38,321 nt of DNA, taken from NCBI GenBank assembly GCA_018716965.1, contig DVJF01000026.1, forward strand, positions 1-38,321, read 5' to 3'. Positions 19,642 through 29,942 of this stretch are shown here, one piece after another. The position numbers were made by a program, and so were the translations under genes. The notes below the pieces were generated by a model. It saw nothing but the letters and a program-made list of their open reading frames with translations, was not told the DNA's origin and made no database searches. Numbering within the stretch: position 1 is the first letter of the stretch; the number at the start of each line of letters is the position of its first letter. This DNA is from Candidatus Caccenecus avistercoris (GTDB taxonomy: Bacteria; Bacillota_I; Bacilli_A; RF39; UBA660).

Positions 19642-20406
19642 TTATAACTTTAATATTCTAGCTTGCACTCTAGATGCAAAATTACTGACAAGTAATGCTT
19701 TATTATTCTGTATAAAAGTCGTTATAAGAAACTTTATGTCCTCTTTTGATATTTCTGTTAAATTGTGTGAAAATCGATATTGAATGACAAAATCAATAAA
19801 ATTTTTGACATAATCAAATCGTCCAAAATCAGAAGAGCAAGTCATATTATGATGATCATTTAAAAAATAAAAAATGATTTTGCCATCTTTTTTAGGAATA
19901 GAATACCCTACCTTTTGAAGTAATATGGCATCACCTCCTTCAACTAATTTTTTAACTTCATCTTCTTCATCTAATAAATGATAATATTCATCCCTTCTTT
20001 TTTCTGCGTTTACTATTATTTTGGCTTTCCATAAATTAAATCTTTCTTCACTGCCACCCCAAATACCATAAAATAGATACTCAATGTAATAATTAGCTTT
20101 TTGGTATTGAAAATTTTGTTCTTCAACAATATGAATAAGCAAGCATATAGCATCAGTTATCATGTGCTCATCAAAGGTAGAATAGTTAGTAAGCAGATTG
20201 TTAAATTCCTGAACTGCTTCTAAATTACTCTTTATATTTTTTTCAGCATCTATGAGTGGAAAGCGATATTTTTCTTTAATTGCCTCTATTTCCTCTTGCT
20301 CTTTATTAAGTAATTCCTGTTTCTCTTCTAAAGACTTTTTATAATGAACTATAATATTTTGATATTCATCTAATAATGTGTTTTGTTGCCTTATTTCCTC
20401 CATCAA
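19642..20406 (-). CDS. Hypothetical protein with coiled-coil N-terminus
   Basis: 254 aa intact ORF. Confidence 0.5.
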   Translation of the reverse strand: MMEEIRQQNTLLDEYQNIIVHYKKSLEEKQELLNKEQEEIEAIKEKYRFPLIDAEKNIKSNLEAVQEFNNLLTNYSTFDEHMITDAICLLIHIVEEQNFQYQKANYYIEYLFYGIWGGSEERFNLWKAKIIVNAEKRRDEYYHLLDEEDEVKKLVEGGDAILLQKVGYSIPKKDGKIIFYFLNDHHNMTCSSDFGRFDYVKNFIDFVIQYRFSHNLTEISKEDIKFLITTFIQNNKALLVSNFASRVQARILKL

Positions 20407-20489
20407 TATTCACCTCTAATTGCATTATATCTCGATTTATGATATAAATAAAATATATAATATTTATATTAAATATAAGGAGAATTTAT

Positions 20490-21383
20490 ATGAACATCAA
20501 TTTAGAACTATATCATACTTTTTATGTAGTAGCAAAAACCGGTAGCATTTCTGCCTCCTCAAATATTTTATACATATCCCAACCAGCGATAACCTTACAA
20601 ATAAAAAAATTAGAAGAAACATTAGAGGTAAGTCTATTTACAAGAACGAAACATGGGGTTATTTTAACGGAAGAAGGAAAAATTTTTTTTGATTATGTAA
20701 AAATGGGAATAGATAGCATAACAAATGGGGAAAATGCTTTATCTAACTTGAAAAATTTAGAAAGTGGTATCATTAGAATTGGTGCATCCACCACTGTTTG
20801 TAAACATGTCCTAATGCCTTATTTAGAAAAATTTCACGAAAAATATCCCAAGATAGAAATAGAAATTATCAACAATTTAACAACCAATTTGTTAAAAGAA
20901 CTTCGTAATGGAAACCTAGATATATTAATTTTAAATATGCCTATGAATGAAACAAAAGACCTAAAAATAATTCCTATCCAAGATGTACATGATATATTTG
21001 TTGGTAATAAAAAATATTATAATTTAACAAAAGGGAAAATCGATTTAAAAGATTTAGGGCAATACCCTTTAATATTTCAAAAATTACCTTCTAATACTAG
21101 AGCTTTTCTAAATAAATATTTAAAAGAAAATAAGATTGATTTAAAACCTCAATTAGAAGTAGTTAGTTACAATTTAATCATGGATTTAGTCAGTGCTGGT
21201 TTTGGTATCGGATATGCTACTAAAGAATTTATTAAAGAGGAATTAGCTAGTGAAAAATTATATGAAATAAAAGTAACACCACCCATTCCCAAAAGGTTTA
21301 TAGGAATTGCTATTATAGAGCAAAAAACACCAAACTACAGTGTGCAAAAATTAATAGAAATGATGAAAAAAAGGCCGAATTAA
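20490..21383 (+). CDS. LysR-family transcriptional regulator
   Basis: N-terminal wHTH 'FYVVAKTGSISASSNILYISQPAITLQIKKLEETLEVSLF' and LysR substrate domain. Confidence 0.9.
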   Translation: MNINLELYHTFYVVAKTGSISASSNILYISQPAITLQIKKLEETLEVSLFTRTKHGVILTEEGKIFFDYVKMGIDSITNGENALSNLKNLESGIIRIGASTTVCKHVLMPYLEKFHEKYPKIEIEIINNLTTNLLKELRNGNLDILILNMPMNETKDLKIIPIQDVHDIFVGNKKYYNLTKGKIDLKDLGQYPLIFQKLPSNTRAFLNKYLKENKIDLKPQLEVVSYNLIMDLVSAGFGIGYATKEFIKEELASEKLYEIKVTPPIPKRFIGIAIIEQKTPNYSVQKLIEMMKKRPN

Positions 21384-21449
21384 TATTGACATATATAGCG
21401 AACATTTGTTATAATCGGATATACAATAATTCAGGGGGAGGTATTAAAA

Positions 21450-22284
21450 ATGAATGAATTAAAAGAAATTTATACGGAAAAAACATTTGAAGAAATTAAA
21501 CATATTAATGAATTTGGTGAAGAATATTGGAGTGCTAGAGAACTTATGCCAATTTTACAATATTCAAATTGGCAAAATTTTGAAAAAATAATTGATAAAG
21601 CTAAAGTAGCATGCCAAAACAGTAATGCTCAAGTAGTAGACCATTTTATTGACGTCAGTAAAATGGTTCAAATTGGGTCAGGAGCTTATAGAAAACAACT
21701 TGATTATCATTTAACAAGATATGCTTGCTATTTAATTGCACAAAATGGAGATGCTAGGAAAAAAAGTAATTGCTCTTGCTCAAACCTATTTTGCAATTCA
21801 AACTAGAAAACAAGAATTAACGGAGCAAAAATATAGAAATCTAACAGAAGATGAAAAAAGATTGTATCAAAGAAATTTAACAAAAAAGGGTAATTATTCT
21901 TTAAATAAAACTGCTAAAAAAGCCGGAGTTAAAAATTTTGATAAATTTCATAATGCTGGATATAAAGGCTTATATAATGGTGAGACTGCGGGTGATATTG
22001 CAAGAAGAAAAGAGTTAAGATACCGTGAAGATATATTAGATAATATGGGAAGTGATGAACTAATTGCCAAGCTTTTTAGAATTTCTCAAATAGAACAAAA
22101 ATTAAAGATAGATAACATAAAAGAAGAATTTGAATCATGTGTCATTCACTTTAATATAGGTAAAAACATTAGAGAAGTCATAGCTAAAAATGGTGGAACA
22201 ATGCCAGAAGACCTGCCAACACCAGAAAAAAGTTTAAAAGAAATAGAAAAAGAAAATAAGAACAAATTATTAAAAGTTGATTAA
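21450..22284 (+). pseudogene. dinD: DNA damage-inducible protein D, frameshifted
   Basis: 'EEYWSARELMPILQYSNWQNFEKIIDKAK' then frame change at A7 21759-21765, resuming 'KKVIALAQTYFAIQTRKQEL...'. Confidence 0.8.
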
Positions 22285-22304
22285 GAAAGAGAGGAAGATA
22301 AAAT

Positions 22305-22937
22305 ATGTTAGAAAATATTGAAGTTTTATATCACAGTAGTATTAAAATAAATAAAGGAGGTATTATTTATTTTGATCCTTTTAAAATAGATAAGGAATAT
22401 CATGATGCTGATATTATTTTTATTACTCACAGCCATTATGACCATTATAGTGAAGAAGATATACTTAAAGTAAGAAAAGAGAACACTTGCATTGTAGCAC
22501 CATTCGACTTGTTAGATAATTTATTAACACTAGATTTTACAAAAGAAAGTATAACAACTGTAAAACCGAATGAAAATTATAATGTAAACGGTTTAACGTT
22601 TAAAACCATACCAGCCTATAACACTAATAAAAGCTTTCATCCAAAAAGTAATAATTGGGTAGGATATTTGCTTACTTTAAATGATACAATCTATTATATC
22701 GCAGGTGATACAGATATTACCGAAGAAAATAAACAAGTGAAATGTGATGTTGCCTTTGTACCCATTGGTGGAACTTACACGATGGATTATAAAGAAGCCG
22801 CTGAACTAATAAATGAAATAAAGCCTAAAATTGCCGTACCAACTCATTATGCAGCAATTGTTGGGGCAAAAGAAGATGGCGAAAACTTTGTAAAGCTATT
22901 AGATTCAGAGATTGAATGTAAAATCTATATAAAATAA
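22305..22937 (+). CDS. MBL-fold metal-dependent hydrolase (UlaG-like)
   Basis: 'ITHSHYDHYSEED' HxHxDH, 'AGDTDI', 'VPTHY'. Confidence 0.88.
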   Translation: MLENIEVLYHSSIKINKGGIIYFDPFKIDKEYHDADIIFITHSHYDHYSEEDILKVRKENTCIVAPFDLLDNLLTLDFTKESITTVKPNENYNVNGLTFKTIPAYNTNKSFHPKSNNWVGYLLTLNDTIYYIAGDTDITEENKQVKCDVAFVPIGGTYTMDYKEAAELINEIKPKIAVPTHYAAIVGAKEDGENFVKLLDSEIECKIYIK

Positions 22938-22946
22938 GGAGAGATT

Positions 22947-23405
22947 ATGGAAAATTTAACACCAGCAGAATTAACAGATAGGGGAATATGCCCAACCTGT
23001 TATGATAGGAAGAACAATAACTGTTTATATGGAAATAATAAGGATAAAATGTTATTTGAAAATGATTTGTTTGAATGCTTTTTAGTTGGCAACCCTAGGG
23101 CAGAGGGTCATACTGTAATATGTAGCAAAAAACATTATAAAGATATGATGGAAATACCAGATGATTTATGTGCGGAAGTATTTGTTTTTGCCAAAAAAGT
23201 AATGAACGTTTTAAAAAGTGTTTATCACTCTGAAAGTATATATTTATGTACTATGTGTGATGGACCAATGAACCATTTTCACATACAATTAATACCGAGA
23301 TATTCATATGAGCGTAGGGGTTCAAAAAATTTTGTTAAAGAAAGAAAAGAATATATAGAAGATAAAGAAAAAATAGCTAAGATACGTAAACTATTAAGTG
23401 ATTAA
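22947..23405 (+). CDS. HIT-family protein
   Basis: 'GPMNHFHIQLIPRY' HIT motif with N-terminal CPTC. Confidence 0.85.
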   Translation: MENLTPAELTDRGICPTCYDRKNNNCLYGNNKDKMLFENDLFECFLVGNPRAEGHTVICSKKHYKDMMEIPDDLCAEVFVFAKKVMNVLKSVYHSESIYLCTMCDGPMNHFHIQLIPRYSYERRGSKNFVKERKEYIEDKEKIAKIRKLLSD

Positions 23406-23642
23406 AATAAATTAATCCAGTTTTTTAAATATTAACTTATTATTACCTTGCATAATCTCCAACTTTTTATCAAAGGTTTTGATAAGAATCTATCTTTAAA
23501 GTATACACCCATTCTTCAATCTTTAATAAAAAACTTTTCTTTGTTTTCTTACTTTGTGGTATTGTTTATTGTATAATTTTAACAGGAATATTTGATGTGA
23601 GTGTCGTCCTCCAATCTTGAAAAAGAAAGGAGGTAGATATTG

Positions 23643-23735
23643 ATGAAAACTAAGACTTTTATAATAAAAGCTCTAAAGCTCATTGCTATCATTTTATTAC
23701 TTTCTACTTTATTGGTATTAGCAATAAAAAAATAG
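23643..23735 (+). CDS. 30-aa hydrophobic peptide, candidate type I toxin
   Basis: MKTKTFIIKALKLIAIILLLSTLLVLAIKK; SD GGAGG 23629-23633; not in ORF track. Confidence 0.7.
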   Translation: MKTKTFIIKALKLIAIILLLSTLLVLAIKK

Positions 23736-23840
23736 ACACTCTACAGCATTGATAGAGTGTCAAACCCATTAAATGGAGGCGACATTCACTTGCAAGATCG
23801 AATGTTCCTCTTTTTATTTTATGCAAGTTCTCTTACTTAC
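23733..23840 (-). ncRNA. Candidate antisense RNA antitoxin, convergent with the 30-aa ORF
   Basis: Minus promoter TTGACA-17 nt-TATGAT (23875 to 23847); ends at hairpin GACACTCTA...TAGAGTGTC followed by TATTTTTTT on the minus strand. Confidence 0.65.
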
Positions 23841-23846
23841 ATACTA

Positions 23847-23875
23847 ATCATATCATAAATTACTCAATCTGTCAA
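23847..23875 (-). promoter_or_regulatory. Sigma-A-type promoter for antisense RNA
   Basis: TTGACAgattgagtaatttatgaTATGAT read on minus strand. Confidence 0.75.
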
Positions 23876-23986
23876 AATAAGATCTATTATTTGTTAATCC
23901 TTTTTTAAAATTATACCTTATCATTAGTTAAAATTATACCTCAATATATTGTATAATATATCTCTGAAAGGAGATGTATTTTTTAT

Positions 23987-25273
23987 ATGCATAATAAATC
24001 ATATGCATTAAAACTTGTTCAAGATAAAATTAATGGTTTAAATAATTATTCTTACTCACAAATTGGAACTTTAAGTGGGTATTCTAAACTTCAAATAATT
24101 AATTTTGCAAAATTATTAAAAGAAAAGGATATTGACTCTATTTTAGTTCATGGACTTACTAACAAACCTTCTAATAATTCTCCCTCTAACAAAGAAATAG
24201 AATTTATTAGGAACTTCAAAAATCAATATCCGTCTATTAGTATACAACAATTTATGGATATTTTCCATGAAGATATTGTATTTAATCCTAAAATGATTAA
24301 AGTAGTAAAATTAAATAACCTTCAAAAAAGAAGTTATTCTTTCTTTGAGAATTTATATCATAAAGAAGGTTGGAAATCCACAATTAAGCATAAATGCTTT
24401 AATAAAGAATATGAACATCACCCTTTAAGAGAACCCTCTCCAAGACGTGGTATTTTAATTATGATTGATGGTACTCCTCATGATTGGTTTAATAATGGTA
24501 GAAAATCATCTTTACATATTGCTATTGATGATGCTACTGGAGAACTTTTATGTGGTTGGCTTATGCCAACAGAATGTTTAGAAGGATATGTTCATATGCT
24601 TAAAATATTAGTTACTAAATATGGTATCCCTGAAAATTTTTACAGTGATAAACATACTATCTTAATTAGCCCAATAGATGGTAATTTAACACAATTTGGG
24701 CATATATGCGAAGATTTAGGTATCAACATCATCGCTGCCAATACTCCTCAAGCTAAAGGTAAAGTAGAAAAATGGAATAATACTATTCAAAATAGATTAG
24801 TAAATGATATTAAAAGATTTAATATTAAATCAATTGATGAACTAAACAAATTCTTTAATGATTTTTATTGTGATTATCTAAACAAGAAATATGCTTATGA
24901 ACCCAAAGAGAAAGGATCAAGTTTTGTTCTCATAAACAATATTGTTTTATCAAATATCTTATGTATTAGAGAAGAAAGAAAAATGCTAGATGGTAATGTT
25001 ATATCTTGGAAAAATAATTATTATCAAGTAATAAACGAAGATAATTCTATTAAGCAAATCTTTAAAGGAACATCACTAATGATTTATCAAAACGTTTTAA
25101 CTAAAATAGTTAAAGTAAAATATTATAATCATTTTTATAATACAGTCCAAATAGAGGGACATAGACAAGATCCCGTTAAAAGAGAACAATTAAGAATAGA
25201 TAATCAAAAACAACTTGAACAAGTTTTAAAAGAAAGAGATAAAAGAGTACTGACAATATTAAAGAACAAATGA
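23987..25273 (+). CDS. IS transposase with rve-type DDE domain (ISNCY-like)
   Basis: 428 aa; 'MIDGTPHDWF', 'YSDKHTIL', 'NTPQAKGKVEKWNNTIQNRL'. Confidence 0.8.
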   Translation: MHNKSYALKLVQDKINGLNNYSYSQIGTLSGYSKLQIINFAKLLKEKDIDSILVHGLTNKPSNNSPSNKEIEFIRNFKNQYPSISIQQFMDIFHEDIVFNPKMIKVVKLNNLQKRSYSFFENLYHKEGWKSTIKHKCFNKEYEHHPLREPSPRRGILIMIDGTPHDWFNNGRKSSLHIAIDDATGELLCGWLMPTECLEGYVHMLKILVTKYGIPENFYSDKHTILISPIDGNLTQFGHICEDLGINIIAANTPQAKGKVEKWNNTIQNRLVNDIKRFNIKSIDELNKFFNDFYCDYLNKKYAYEPKEKGSSFVLINNIVLSNILCIREERKMLDGNVISWKNNYYQVINEDNSIKQIFKGTSLMIYQNVLTKIVKVKYYNHFYNTVQIEGHRQDPVKREQLRIDNQKQLEQVLKERDKRVLTILKNK

Positions 25274-25282
25274 TGTTTATAT

Positions 25283-25413
25283 TTTTGCTTTTGTTTTGTT
25301 AGATACTCAAAAAAAGAAAATAGCTACTTTGTCAAGGGCTCGAAGAGTTTACTTTACCCTTTATTAAGTAGTTATTTTCTTTTACCATTTTTTATTCTAA
25401 AACAAAAGCAAAT
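25283..25413. repeat. Two nested inverted repeats in the 3' part of the IS
   Basis: Outer 14-bp TTTGCTTTTGTTTT/AAAACAAAAGCAAA; inner 18-nt arms AAAAGAAAATAGCTACTT/AAGTAGTTATTTTCTTTT (one G.T). Confidence 0.8.
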
Positions 25414-25490
25414 ACTATCTTTTGAAATTATATAAATCGGTATAATTTTAACTAATGATTAACACTCATCCAAAAAAGTATGAATTATTT

Positions 25491-26522
25491 TTATCTTGTT
25501 CTTCTTTCTGTTTGATCTACACTCTCAAACCATCTTACGTCGTTCATTATTTCTTTATACTGCTTTTGTAACATCATTTGTTTCTTTTCAGCTATCCAAG
25601 TTTCTAGTTTTTTTAAAGTTTTTTCCACATTATCAAATTTGGTAGTAAAATAAGGCTTACCAGCTTTTTCTTTTATAAAAGTTTCTTTTGCTATAGCGTT
25701 TTTGATTCTATCACTTTTTATAGTGTTTTCTAAATCTTCTAGATTTGATATATGGTCTTTTAAAGAGTTGAGATATTTTATTGTTTTAAAATCAATATCT
25801 AATTCATTTTCTTTAAAAGTTTTAGCTAATAAATACTTAAACATTCCTTCTAAATTACTAGTATCTATGCTATTTTCATTAACATATTTTACGCCATTGG
25901 TGCCATAAATAGATTTTAATATATTTAATTCTTCTTTTCCCCACATATTTGTCTTTCTTGCTGGTATATTTTTTAGAACATTAGCAAATAGTTCTAAGTG
26001 ATATCTTCGCATTTCTAGTTTTTTTGTAACTACAGCTTTTATATCTTTTTCTGTTAAATCAATATCTTCTTCATCGTGAAGTAAATCTTCGCCTATTCTT
26101 ACTCGATATAATTTATAATTACTTGCTGGTACATAATCTGTAATATATTCACTACCCTCAAAACCGTTGTTATAATGTCCTTTTAAGACATCCGTTATAA
26201 ATGGCTTTCTTATATCTAGGCCGTCCGTATTAATTTCATAAATGATTGCTATAGAAGGTATTAGAATTGGTCTATTATTTAAAGTTGGCCTTCCTGTTAG
26301 GGGAATACCATCGTTATGGAGGGAACCGTAAGCTCCCAAAACCATATTTAAATTATCAGTCATATATATACCGTATTCATTACCATCACTAACTGTTTTC
26401 CTACCATATTTATCTATTATTGGTTCATAATTTAGAGTTATAGGCACTTTGGAAAACTCAAAATTAGCTAAATGATTATAATCGATTTTTATACCACGAT
26501 ATAAAATTTTTGGCTTATCCAT
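25491..26522 (-). CDS. Hypothetical protein, possible ADP-ribosyltransferase-like N-terminus
   Basis: 343 aa; N-terminal 'KILYRGIKI' and 'GNEYGIYMTDNLNMVLGAYG'. Confidence 0.45.
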   Translation of the reverse strand: MDKPKILYRGIKIDYNHLANFEFSKVPITLNYEPIIDKYGRKTVSDGNEYGIYMTDNLNMVLGAYGSLHNDGIPLTGRPTLNNRPILIPSIAIIYEINTDGLDIRKPFITDVLKGHYNNGFEGSEYITDYVPASNYKLYRVRIGEDLLHDEEDIDLTEKDIKAVVTKKLEMRRYHLELFANVLKNIPARKTNMWGKEELNILKSIYGTNGVKYVNENSIDTSNLEGMFKYLLAKTFKENELDIDFKTIKYLNSLKDHISNLEDLENTIKSDRIKNAIAKETFIKEKAGKPYFTTKFDNVEKTLKKLETWIAEKKQMMLQKQYKEIMNDVRWFESVDQTERRTR

Positions 26523-26559
26523 AGGCCTTCTCCTTATATTCTAATATTTGCACTTTAAA

Positions 26560-26636
26560 TGGTGTCCCAAGCGCGATTCGAACGCGCGATCTCTAGCGTC
26601 GGAGGCTAGCATTCTATCCAGCTGAACTATTGGGAC
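26560..26636 (-). tRNA. tRNA-Arg (CCG), CCA encoded
   Basis: GTCCCAA...CTAGC-CTCCGAC-GCTAG...CGCGCGTTCGAATCGCGC-TTGGGAC-A-CCA. Confidence 0.92.
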
Positions 26637-26681
26637 ATGTCTTTATTTTATCATAAATAGAGAAGAAAAAAAAGACTTACC

Positions 26682-27734
26682 TTACGTAAATCTTATAATA
26701 TCAAACACAGTGATATAAATCATTAGTAAAATAATTAAGAAGAAGAAAATCATATGACAAGCATTTTCAAACTTCGCATTAATTGGACTTCCCTTAATTT
26801 TTTCAATAATTAAGAACAAAATTCTTCCTCCATCAAAAGCTGGGATTGGTAAAATGTTAATTAAACCAACATTAATACTTAAGAATGCAATTAAATAAAC
26901 TATTTGTTGTAAGCCCATAGATAAACTCTCGCCTACAACATGATAAATACCTACGGGACCAGACAGACTACTTAGGGATATTTGGCCGGTAAATAAATTA
27001 ATAACCGTAATCCACATCGTAGAAATTAAACTCCAGAATCTTGCAAAAGCATATTTAATACTAGCCCATAAGCCTCTTTCGGTTTTTTGTTCAATTCCAA
27101 AGCCAAAAGTTTTTTGTTCTTCACCCGCCTCAGTTTTCGTAACATCTGGTTCAAGTTCTAAAGTCATCGTTTTGCCATCCCGTAATACTTCAAATTCATA
27201 AACATTGCTATCATTTTTTAAATATAAAACGATTTGAGTTTGATCCCAGGTAGATACTTTATGATCATTAATAGAAAGAATTAAATCTCCTTCCATTAAG
27301 CCTCCCGCTTCAGCTGCAGAGTCTTCTAGGACAGTACCTACTTTTGGGTCTAAGCTATTTGCTCCCCAAATAAGAGCCATGATAAATAAAATGATTATCG
27401 CTAGTAAGAAGTTATTAAATACACCAGCGGCTAGAATAATTACTCTTTGCCACCATTTTTTATTACACATAAAATCTTCTTTTTTAATGGTTTTGGTATC
27501 ATCATCTTCATAAACTTCTCCGGCCATAGAAACAAATCCACCAATTGGTAGAGCCCTTATATTATAATTAATGCCATCTTTGCCTTTATGGGTTTTAATT
27601 AAAGGACCCATACCAATTGAGAATTCATAAATGTGAACACCAGCTTTTTTAGCAGTAATAAAATGCCCAAATTCATGCACTAAAATAATTAAACCTAAAA
27701 TAAATATTAGTAATATTAAAACAATAAACCACAT
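26682..27734 (-). CDS. rseP: Site-2 protease RseP/RasP family
   Basis: HEFGH zinc motif, PDZ domain, 'NILPIPAFDGGRIL'. Confidence 0.92.
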   Translation of the reverse strand: MWFIVLILLIFILGLIILVHEFGHFITAKKAGVHIYEFSIGMGPLIKTHKGKDGINYNIRALPIGGFVSMAGEVYEDDDTKTIKKEDFMCNKKWWQRVIILAAGVFNNFLLAIIILFIMALIWGANSLDPKVGTVLEDSAAEAGGLMEGDLILSINDHKVSTWDQTQIVLYLKNDSNVYEFEVLRDGKTMTLELEPDVTKTEAGEEQKTFGFGIEQKTERGLWASIKYAFARFWSLISTMWITVINLFTGQISLSSLSGPVGIYHVVGESLSMGLQQIVYLIAFLSINVGLINILPIPAFDGGRILFLIIEKIKGSPINAKFENACHMIFFFLIILLMIYITVFDIIRFT

Positions 27735-27745
27735 AAATTATCCTC

Positions 27746-28537
27746 CTATAATAATGAATATACTAGTAAAAATCCTAACATAATAGCTATAGTACTATCT
27801 AGGCGGTCTAATATGCCACCATGGCCAGGAATTAAATTGCTAAAATCTTTAATTTCATTTTCTCTTTTAATTTTACTAAATATTAAATCCCCTATTTGAC
27901 CTAATATAGATAAGAAAAGAGTTACTAATACTACCCAAATGGTAATATCACTTACAAAGAAGTGGTAGAAGAAACACGCTACTACGGTTGCAATAATAGA
28001 ACCTAATACGCTTCCTTCGACTGTTTTTTTTGGACTAACCGCTGGTATTAATTTATGACGACCAAAGGCCATACCCATAAGCATAGCAAAGGTATCCGTA
28101 AAAATAAAAATTAGAATCAAATAAATAAATAAGTACAAATCTGTCATTCTCGCTAAAATCATCGCATTAAAGGAAACACCTAAGAGAAGAACACATCCAA
28201 TTAATACTAAAGCATCAGTAGCCCGATATTTGTTTTCTGGATAAAATACCGATAAACCTAATAAGCTAAGTAAGAGTATGGCAATCCCCCGATAAGTAAC
28301 TCCAAACATGATAGAATAACCATCAAATTCAGATAAAACAATCAGTAATAAAGCTACCATACTTACTAATTTTACAAATATGGGTATTTCTTGATGACTT
28401 TTTTTTAAGTCTAAAAGTTCTTTTAAAGCTAGAAGACTTACCACACCTACTCCTAACCGAAATAAATCACCACCATACCAAACAAGAGGTATGACAATAA
28501 TTAACATCACAATAGCACTAATAATTCTTTTTTTCAT
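27746..28537 (-). CDS. cdsA: Phosphatidate cytidylyltransferase
   Basis: C-terminal 'KDFSNLIPGHGGILDRLDS' signature. Confidence 0.93.
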   Translation of the reverse strand: MKKRIISAIVMLIIVIPLVWYGGDLFRLGVGVVSLLALKELLDLKKSHQEIPIFVKLVSMVALLLIVLSEFDGYSIMFGVTYRGIAILLLSLLGLSVFYPENKYRATDALVLIGCVLLLGVSFNAMILARMTDLYLFIYLILIFIFTDTFAMLMGMAFGRHKLIPAVSPKKTVEGSVLGSIIATVVACFFYHFFVSDITIWVVLVTLFLSILGQIGDLIFSKIKRENEIKDFSNLIPGHGGILDRLDSTIAIMLGFLLVYSLL

Positions 28538-28588
28538 AAAATCCTACTTTCTATTTAAAAGTATACTACTTAACGTTTCTTTCGTCAA

Positions 28589-29593
28589 TTATTTATATAA
28601 GCCCATTTTTTCTTTCATGAGCATAAATTTCTTCTGGGCAATTGCTCTTGTTATGGTAGCATTTTCTTCTAATAGTTTGTCTAATTCTTGGCTATTTATG
28701 ATTTTTTGATAACGGGCTTGAATAGCACTAATTTCTTCTATGACGGTATCTGCTACAAAACGTTTGAATTCGCCATAATTTTTACCTTCAAACATCGTTT
28801 CAATATCACTTATGCTTTTACCAGTTAGGGCAACGCATATATTTATTAAATTGCTAATTCCTGGTTTTGCCTCAGGATCAAAGCGAACAATGCATTCACT
28901 ATCGGTAGTAGCTCCCATTATCTTTTTGCGAATGCTATTTATATCATCAAGAATTCTAATAACACCTTTAGGGTTTTCGCTTGATTTACTCATTTTTTTT
29001 AGAGGATTTACTAAATCCATAATTTTCGTTCCTTCTTTAGTAATATATACATCAGGAATTTTAAAAGTATCACCATATTTTTTATTAAATTTTATAGCAA
29101 TATTGCGAGTTAGTTCTACATGCTGTTTTTGATCGATTCCAACGGGTACATAATCTACATCATAAGCTAGAATATCAGCCGCCATTAATATGGGATAAGT
29201 AAATAAACCAGCATAAAAATTAGCATTCTTACTACTTTTATCTTTAAACTGGGTCATACGGGATAATTCTCCAAATGGGGTATTGCATTCGAGTAACCAT
29301 GAAATATTAGCATGATATTCATTTTCTGATTGAATAAATATTATATTTTTATCCGGATCTATACCACAAGCGATATACAAAGCTACTAAACTACGAATAT
29401 TTTCATGCAAAGTAGTTGGATCTTGAGGTACCGTAATAGCATGCATATCGGCAATAAAAATATATGATTTAAATTCATCTTGCATACGAACCATCTGTTT
29501 TATAGCTCCAATATAATTTCCAAGCGTAATAACTCCAGATGGTTGGATACCGGTTAAAATGGATTTGGTTATATTTGCACTAAATTCTTTCAT
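28589..29593 (-). CDS. trpS: Tryptophanyl-tRNA synthetase
   Basis: 'TGIQPSGVITLGNYIGA', KMSKS motif. Confidence 0.95.
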   Translation of the reverse strand: MKEFSANITKSILTGIQPSGVITLGNYIGAIKQMVRMQDEFKSYIFIADMHAITVPQDPTTLHENIRSLVALYIACGIDPDKNIIFIQSENEYHANISWLLECNTPFGELSRMTQFKDKSSKNANFYAGLFTYPILMAADILAYDVDYVPVGIDQKQHVELTRNIAIKFNKKYGDTFKIPDVYITKEGTKIMDLVNPLKKMSKSSENPKGVIRILDDINSIRKKIMGATTDSECIVRFDPEAKPGISNLINICVALTGKSISDIETMFEGKNYGEFKRFVADTVIEEISAIQARYQKIINSQELDKLLEENATITRAIAQKKFMLMKEKMGLYK

Positions 29594-29694
29594 AATAAAA
29601 TTCACTTCCTAATTTTAAGTATATCAGAAAAAGCGATAAAATAAAATAAAAAATTATAAAAATCAAAAAATTCCTAAATGAAATCTAGGAATTT

Positions 29695-29940
29695 TTAAAA
29701 AGAATCAATGTTAATTTTAACATTTTTAATATGATTTAAATAAGCATGGGCTAGAATAACGGTTCTAAGAGCTTTAGCGGTTCTACCACTCTTACCAATT
29801 ACTGCACCCATATCTTCGTCTGATACTAAAATTTCTAAAATCGTAGCTTCCTCATCACCAGTAAAAGCACTAACTTTTACTAGGTCGGGATTTTTTACAA
29901 TATTTTTAATTAAATAGGTTGCAAACTCTGTTATTTCCAT
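29695..29940 (-). CDS. khpA: KH-domain RNA-binding protein
   Basis: 'DMGAVIGKSGRTAKALRTVI', follows rpsP. Confidence 0.9.
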   Translation of the reverse strand: MEITEFATYLIKNIVKNPDLVKVSAFTGDEEATILEILVSDEDMGAVIGKSGRTAKALRTVILAHAYLNHIKNVKINIDSF

Positions 29941-29942
29941 AA

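Larger units (their letters stand above)
23892..25464 (+). mobile_element. Insertion sequence, ISNCY-like
   Basis: 26-bp terminal inverted repeats (23/26): TGTTAATCCTTTTTTAAAATTATACC / TGTTAATCATTAGTTAAAATTATACC; extra subterminal repeat at 23921-23940; no obvious target duplication. Confidence 0.75.
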
